Assembly (NCBI GenBank): GCA_020348925.1 | Contig: CP070758.1 | Coordinates: 4,786,234-4,794,120 of the forward strand | DNA from: Gemmatimonadota bacterium | GTDB taxonomy: Bacteria > JBHIER01 > G020348925 | Length of the DNA stretch: 7,887 bases | Reading direction: 5' to 3' | Shown: positions 4,349 to 7,887 of the stretch, piece by piece | Layout: each line of letters opens with the position of its first letter | How positions within the stretch are numbered: the first letter of the stretch is position 1 | The notes under the pieces: model-generated | What the model was told of the DNA's origin: nothing | The model's input: only the letters and a program-made list of their open reading frames with translations | Database searches by the model: none | Program-made: the position numbers and the translations under genes

Positions 4349-6230
4349 GCGAAGGATGAAGCGACGATTGTGGGCTCTTGCCACAGGAATGGTCGTATCA
4401 GGATTCGTTGCCTCCGCTTCACCTGCTCAGAGTGTGTACGATCTCGATACGTGGAACGGGAACATTAGGATAATGGGGGATGATGCGTCCGACCGTTCGG
4501 GTTCCTCCGTATCGAGTGGGGACATCAACGGAGACGGGATCGGCGACATCATTATCGGGGCACATCAGGCGGATCCGGAAGGTGGTGCTGGTGCAGGTGA
4601 GGTCTATGTTATTTACGGGCGGATCGACGCTGCTGCGGAGTGCGTCATTGACCTCAACGCCGTCCCGGCCGATATCACGGTCTATGGAGATGATTCGTAC
4701 GACCACTCCGGCTTTGCTGTGGTGAGCGGCGATATCAACGGGGACGGGGTGGATGACGTCATCTTTGGGGCCCACGGCTCGGCGCCGGCGGGGGGAGGTG
4801 ATGCCGGCGAGGTCCACGTGATTTACGGGAGCGGGTCGTTTCCGGTCAACCACACCATCGACCTCAACGCAGGCTCGGCGGACATCAGCATATACGGCGA
4901 CGATGTACTGGATCTCTGCGGCGAGTCGGTATGGAGTGGTGACGTTAACGGAGATGGCGTCGACGACATTCTCATCGGAGCTGGGGGCTCGACACCAGCG
5001 CCTATGGCCGGCAAGGCCTACGCGGTTTATGGCAGCAGGTCATTTCCGGACAACCACGTCATTGACCTAAACTCTGTCTCGGCCGATGTCTCGATATACG
5101 GCGCTGAATCAGGCGATCGGTTGGGGGCATCAGTGTCGGGCGGCGATGTGAACGGAGATGGCATAGACGATATGCTCATCGGAGCACCCCGGCCTGGTTT
5201 GCCGTGGCAAACCAGGAAGACTGGCAAGGTTTACGTGATCTACGGCCGCACATCGTTTCCGGTCAATCATACCATCGAGCTCGGCTCAAGTGCAGCGGAT
5301 ATTACCCTGTCCGGCCGTGATGAAGGCGATTTCTTTGGCCAGTGGGTATCGTGTGGCGATATCAACGACGACGGGATCGATGATATCATCGCCGGGGCCC
5401 AGCTGGCAGATCCGGCCGGTGGCGATGATGCGGGTCAAACGTGTGTAGTGTATGGCAGCAGGTCATTTCCGGCAGACCATACTCTTGACCTGAGATCGCA
5501 CACGGCGGATGTGACGGTGAACGGCGATGATGCGGGTGACTACTCCGGTCACTCCGGGTCAGTTGGAGACATCAACGGCGATGGGATCGATGATATGATT
5601 ATTGGGGCCTATGGTGCCAACACAGGGGCCGGCGACGATGTGGGTGAAACCTACGTCATCTATGGGAACAGGTTTTTCCCAATCAGCCATACCATTGACC
5701 TTGACTCCGTCCCTGCTGACGTGATCGTTTACGGGGATGACGCCATGGATCGATCCGGTTGGGCTGTGTCCAGTGGCGACGTAAACGGAGACGGGTTGGA
5801 CGATCTTCTCATCGGGGCATATTCGGCAAATCCAACGGGTGGTGTCGGGGCCGGTGAGACGTACGTCATTTACGGGGTCCATGATGTTTCGGTGGAAGAA
5901 CATGAAGCCCCTCAGCCGACTCGGTTTGCCCTGTCTCAGAATTTCCCCAATCCCTTCAACCTCAGCACCACCATACGGTACACCCTTCCGGAGGCAAAGC
6001 CCACGATGTACGATGCATACCAACGGTCTTCTCTCATCTCTCTGAAGATTTACAACCTGTTGGGCCAGATGGTGAGGACGCTGGTGGAAGAGATTCAGGA
6101 ACCCGGCTCATACACCGTCACCTGGGATGGGAAGGATAACGAAGGGAGACAGGCACCCAGTGGCGTCTATTTCTATCACCTCTCAGCCACTGGTACCGTG
6201 GTCATGAAACGAATGGTGCTGACGAAATAA
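4341..6230 (+). CDS. Secreted seven-bladed FG-GAP propeller protein with C-terminal sorting domain
   Basis: From ATG 4341 the product is 629 residues. Residues 1-29 form a signal peptide (MKRR basic start, hydrophobic core, ASASPAQ cleavage region). The frame extends upstream to GTG 4230, but that would bury the signal peptide; ATG 4356 is an alternative start. Seven FG-GAP repeats follow, each with a DxNxDGxxD calcium loop starting at residues 61, 131, 201, 269, 340, 410 and 480, then a (I/L)IGA strand and a VYVIYG strand: a full integrin-alpha-like seven-bladed beta-propeller. Residues 529-629 are a type IX-like sorting domain (FALSQNFPNPFN, LKIYNLLGQMVRTLV, GSYTVTWDG, SGVYFYHLSA, MKRMVLTK), carrying about 12 extra residues before LKIYN. 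The protein is probably exported and surface-anchored or released, as an adhesin or matrix-binding protein. Its ligand is unknown and no enzymatic domain is seen. Confidence 0.88.
   Translation: MNERRMKRRLWALATGMVVSGFVASASPAQSVYDLDTWNGNIRIMGDDASDRSGSSVSSGDINGDGIGDIIIGAHQADPEGGAGAGEVYVIYGRIDAAAECVIDLNAVPADITVYGDDSYDHSGFAVVSGDINGDGVDDVIFGAHGSAPAGGGDAGEVHVIYGSGSFPVNHTIDLNAGSADISIYGDDVLDLCGESVWSGDVNGDGVDDILIGAGGSTPAPMAGKAYAVYGSRSFPDNHVIDLNSVSADVSIYGAESGDRLGASVSGGDVNGDGIDDMLIGAPRPGLPWQTRKTGKVYVIYGRTSFPVNHTIELGSSAADITLSGRDEGDFFGQWVSCGDINDDGIDDIIAGAQLADPAGGDDAGQTCVVYGSRSFPADHTLDLRSHTADVTVNGDDAGDYSGHSGSVGDINGDGIDDMIIGAYGANTGAGDDVGETYVIYGNRFFPISHTIDLDSVPADVIVYGDDAMDRSGWAVSSGDVNGDGLDDLLIGAYSANPTGGVGAGETYVIYGVHDVSVEEHEAPQPTRFALSQNFPNPFNLSTTIRYTLPEAKPTMYDAYQRSSLISLKIYNLLGQMVRTLVEEIQEPGSYTVTWDGKDNEGRQAPSGVYFYHLSATGTVVMKRMVLTK
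4521..5804 (+). repeat. Seven internal repeats coding FG-GAP calcium loops, about 210-bp period
   Basis: The DNA coding the DxNxDGxxD loop starts at 4521, 4731, 4941, 5145, 5358, 5568 and 5778, with spacings of 210, 210, 204, 213, 210 and 210 bases. Linkers between blades are also conserved (SFPVNHTIDLN-type). A 22-base exact direct repeat lies at 5028-5049 and 5451-5472, two blades apart. Blade 4 is atypical after its loop: PRPGLPWQTRKTGK replaces the Gly/Ala-rich turn of the other blades. The near-exact spacing points to growth by unequal duplication of one 70-codon unit. Confidence 0.85.
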
Positions 6231-6395
6231 ACTGGATATGGAGAGTATGTGGGGTCGAGTCTCCATTTGACTCTGGGGTGAGAAATGTCGGAAGTCGAAA
6301 AATGAAAAAACCTCATAGGAGCAGAGGAGCTGGGGTTTAGAGGAGATAGTGTGTGGGAGTCAGCGTGTACGGGTGGATGTGAAAAGGGAAAAGAA

Positions 6396-6677
6396 CTATG
6401 ATCTCATCAGAAAGAATACCAAAAAACCGAAAAGCGCGAGGATACCAAGCAGTATACCGATCGCGATCTGGATCTTATTGTCTCCGCCAGCGTGTGCACC
6501 GAGAGCCTGGGAGAGAAAATCGCCGATGAGCATCGATTCCCCGTGCCCATCCCTGATGGTGATATTGTTTGTTTCGATATACTTGCGAAGATCATCACCG
6601 GCTCTCCTCCGCCCTGCGACCATACTTGTCGCAATACCTACGGCGAATCCGGCTCCTATACCTGCACCAAAGTTCAT
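6396..6677 (-). CDS. Small two-helix membrane protein, 93 residues, unknown function
   Basis: An AAAGGAGGAGG ribosome site (6690-6680) lies immediately before ATG 6677-6675, and the frame ends at TAG 6398-6396. The frame stays open upstream to about 6995, but the ribosome site decides this start. Layout: a glycine-rich hydrophobic N-terminal helix (NFGAGIGAGFAVGIATSMVAG, residues 2-22) with GxxxG-type spacing, then a basic RRR (23-25). Next is a polar middle segment (about 26-68: DDLRKYIETNNITIRDGHGE, then LIGDFLSQALG). A strong C-terminal transmembrane helix (about 69-91, IQIAIGILLGILALFGFLVF) ends in MRS. The ITIRDGHGESMLIGDFL part could be a short beta-hairpin with a helix outside the membrane. 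It is a likely inner-membrane protein; I do not recognise a family. It is divergent from the thioredoxin gene, with 450 bp between. Confidence 0.72.
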   Translation of the reverse strand: MNFGAGIGAGFAVGIATSMVAGRRRAGDDLRKYIETNNITIRDGHGESMLIGDFLSQALGAHAGGDNKIQIAIGILLGILALFGFLVFFLMRS

Positions 6678-7129
6678 ATCCTCCTCCTTTCGTTTTGATC
6701 TAATATTTGAACGAGCTTTGTTAAATACGCTCTTTAGAGGGCAAGATATATGCGGAAGTTTCAGTGAAGGGAATATTACAAGTCGAAACGTTCTTCTGAA
6801 CCATGACTTACAGGGTAAAGGTGGAGAGGAGAGACTCAAAAAGAAAGGGTTGTTGTTTTTCCTTGTTTTTTGTAAATTATTACAACTATGATTAAATACC
6901 AATGGGATGAAAAGAGAAGCAGAGCGGTAGTAAAAAGGACAAGCTGCTTTTGGGACGAGCAGGTCACATCCCTGGTGTTTGCTTTTCAAAGTCAAAAAGT
7001 CGAAGAGCCTAGCGGTTAAAAAATCAAAGAGTCGAATGGCTCAAGTGTTTGGCAATCACTTGTGAATGTCGGCTAATACTTACGCTTAAGGGCGGCTCAT
7101 TTCGAAGATTGTTCTAAGAGCAGGTGAAT
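6678..7129. other. 452-bp spacer between divergent genes
   Basis: No gene is seen. It must contain the start regions of the minus-strand membrane-protein gene and the plus-strand thioredoxin gene. It is AT-rich, with a T-rich tract and TAAATTATTACAAC around 6849-6888, A-rich AAAGTC/GTCGAA units (about 6985-7035) and an inverted repeat CAAGTG (7042-7047) / CACTTG (7057-7062). A TTGGCA (7049-7054) and TAATAC (7074-7079) with a 19-base gap is a poor promoter match and I do not call it. Confidence 0.5.
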
Positions 7130-7681
7130 ATGAGTACTCATACTTTCGTCAAAAGATCACCCTGTGCAGTTTTACTATCTCTAATATTTCTCATCAACAG
7201 TTGCTATCTGTTTAAAACGAACCCTGCAGGTGATCCTCCAGAATTTCCGGAGCGGTCTGAAATTATGTCCCAGGGAGTCGTGGACTACGAATGGTCATTT
7301 TTTACATTGGACGGCGAAGAAAAAACATTGAAGGATTATGCGAATATAGTCATTTTTATGACCATTTGGGCAACCCGTTGTGAGGACTGTTTATCGGAGT
7401 TGCCAAGTATACAGACATTGTATGACTCAATGATGGGAGAGAATGTGGTTTTTATGCTTCTGTCGGATGAAGAGGAAGATTCGTTGATAGAATTTGTTGA
7501 GACCAATGGTTTGAACGTTCCGGTGTATACGTATAAGAATGAACTACCGGACGTATTAAAGGCAATTGAGACTCCTTCAACATACATCATTGATCGACAC
7601 GGCTCGATTGTGTTTAAACACATCGGGGCGGCCAAGTGGGACGGTCTGACGACTCGAAAATTTCTGCGTGAATTGCAATGA
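7130..7681 (+). CDS. Thioredoxin-like (TlpA/AhpC-TSA type) lipoprotein
   Basis: This 183-residue envelope protein probably reduces or exchanges disulfides of exported proteins. The N terminus is a lipoprotein signal: basic residues, a hydrophobic core (AVLLSLIFLIN) and Cys25 in LINSC; Asn at -2 is unusual but tolerated. After a linker comes the thioredoxin fold: FTLDGEEKTLKDY (58-70), strand NIVIFMTIW (72-80), active site ATRCEDC (81-87) with both redox cysteines (84 and 87), the stretch VVFMLLSDEEEDSLIEFV, and the cis-proline motif TPSTYIID (148-155, Pro149). The variable pair between the cysteines is Glu-Asp rather than Gly-Pro, and Arg replaces the usual second Trp. This should change redox potential or partner choice, though all residues needed for activity are present. 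Start: ATG 7130 with AGGTGA (7122-7127) upstream; GTG 7124 would overlap that site. No cytochrome-maturation or Dsb gene is adjacent. It is AT-richer than the FG-GAP gene. Confidence 0.87.
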   Translation: MSTHTFVKRSPCAVLLSLIFLINSCYLFKTNPAGDPPEFPERSEIMSQGVVDYEWSFFTLDGEEKTLKDYANIVIFMTIWATRCEDCLSELPSIQTLYDSMMGENVVFMLLSDEEEDSLIEFVETNGLNVPVYTYKNELPDVLKAIETPSTYIIDRHGSIVFKHIGAAKWDGLTTRKFLRELQ

Positions 7682-7886
7682 TATCGATAAGGTACCTCTG
7701 AAATCCAGCCTTTATATTAGGATTATTTCCCAATAATTTAATCGTGTATGAGTTTACCTCGTCACCGTAATCGAACGACATTACTTGAAATGTAGATAAG
7801 TTAGTAATTATCAGAAGACAGTGCTGTCCGGTTGTTTGAGATTGTGTTTCCAGTAAATACTTTCTCTGTAATTGGTTGAAGCAAAA
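7614..7886 (-). CDS. Possible 3' end of an unknown gene entering from the right edge (doubtful)
   Basis: One minus-strand frame is open from the window edge to a TAA at 7616-7614, about 90 codons. It contains the stretch MSFDYGDEVNSYTIKLLG. Its last 22 codons lie antisense to the end of the thioredoxin gene. In AT-rich DNA such a run is mildly unlikely by chance but not rare. I recognise no family and cannot see a start. The rest of 7682-7887 shows no other gene; there is a weak AT-only hairpin (ATTATT 7723-7728 with AATAAT 7733-7738) after the thioredoxin stop. Confidence 0.2.
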   Translation of the reverse strand, partial: FCFNQLQRKYLLETQSQTTGQHCLLIITNLSTFQVMSFDYGDEVNSYTIKLLGNNPNIKAGFQRYLIDIIAIHAEIFESSDRPTWPPRCV

Positions 7887-7887
7887 T

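Noticed and set aside
6251-6275. GAGTC / GACTC inverted repeat after the FG-GAP gene as a terminator.
   Set aside because: The stem is only 5 bp, the loop is 7 bases and no T run follows.
6349-6891. Plus-strand 180-codon frame.
   Set aside because: It is antisense to the 93-residue membrane protein, whose strand is fixed by its strong ribosome site; this frame has none.

Overview
The window most likely comes from an uncultured bacterium of the Fibrobacteres-Chlorobi-Bacteroidetes (FCB) superphylum or a neighbouring candidate phylum. The main evidence is the C-terminal end of the large secreted protein at 4341-6230. It has the FALSQNFPNPFN... / LKIYNLLGQ... / GVYFYHL... / MVLTK layout of type IX-secretion-like sorting domains, which are widespread in that group. 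This placement is inference; there is no rRNA or other phylogenetic marker here. Genes are sparse, with intergenic gaps of 0.2-0.6 kb that carry degenerate repeats and hairpins. No phage, transposase, CRISPR array, tRNA or rRNA was found.

Left part (1-2999, plus strand). The 3' part of an unrecognised gene (1-648) is followed by a repeat-rich spacer: a hairpin, a tandem repeat of 72 bp period with GTGCAC cores, and a 48-bp dispersed repeat. Next come a 55-codon gene with a strong Shine-Dalgarno site (1072-1239), another repeat-bearing spacer, and a complete methylenetetrahydrofolate reductase, metF (1726-2604). The spacer after metF holds second copies of both the 48-bp repeat and a double-hairpin repeat. 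They lie in the same order and orientation as on the other side, so metF sits between two related spacer modules.

Middle part (3000-6230). An orphan nucleotidyltransferase-fold protein on the minus strand (AbiEii-like or related) is divergent from a large secreted FG-GAP protein on the plus strand. The latter has a signal peptide, seven FG-GAP/calcium-loop blades at about 70-residue spacing (a complete seven-bladed propeller) and the sorting domain. Both genes appear to start at an ATG that overlaps the stop codon of a very short upstream ORF.

Right part (6231-7887). A 93-residue two-helix membrane protein with a very strong ribosome-binding site (minus strand, 6396-6677) is divergent from a lipoprotein thioredoxin with a CEDC active site (7130-7681). 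The last 206 bases have no confident gene, though one minus-strand frame stays open to the edge.

The genes do not form one pathway: single-carbon metabolism, a possible toxin-type nucleotidyltransferase, a surface propeller protein and an envelope thiol-redox lipoprotein lie side by side, each probably its own transcription unit. I see no convincing new multi-gene system. The most unusual content is the repeat architecture around metF, the two unrecognised small proteins and the overlapping leader ORFs.
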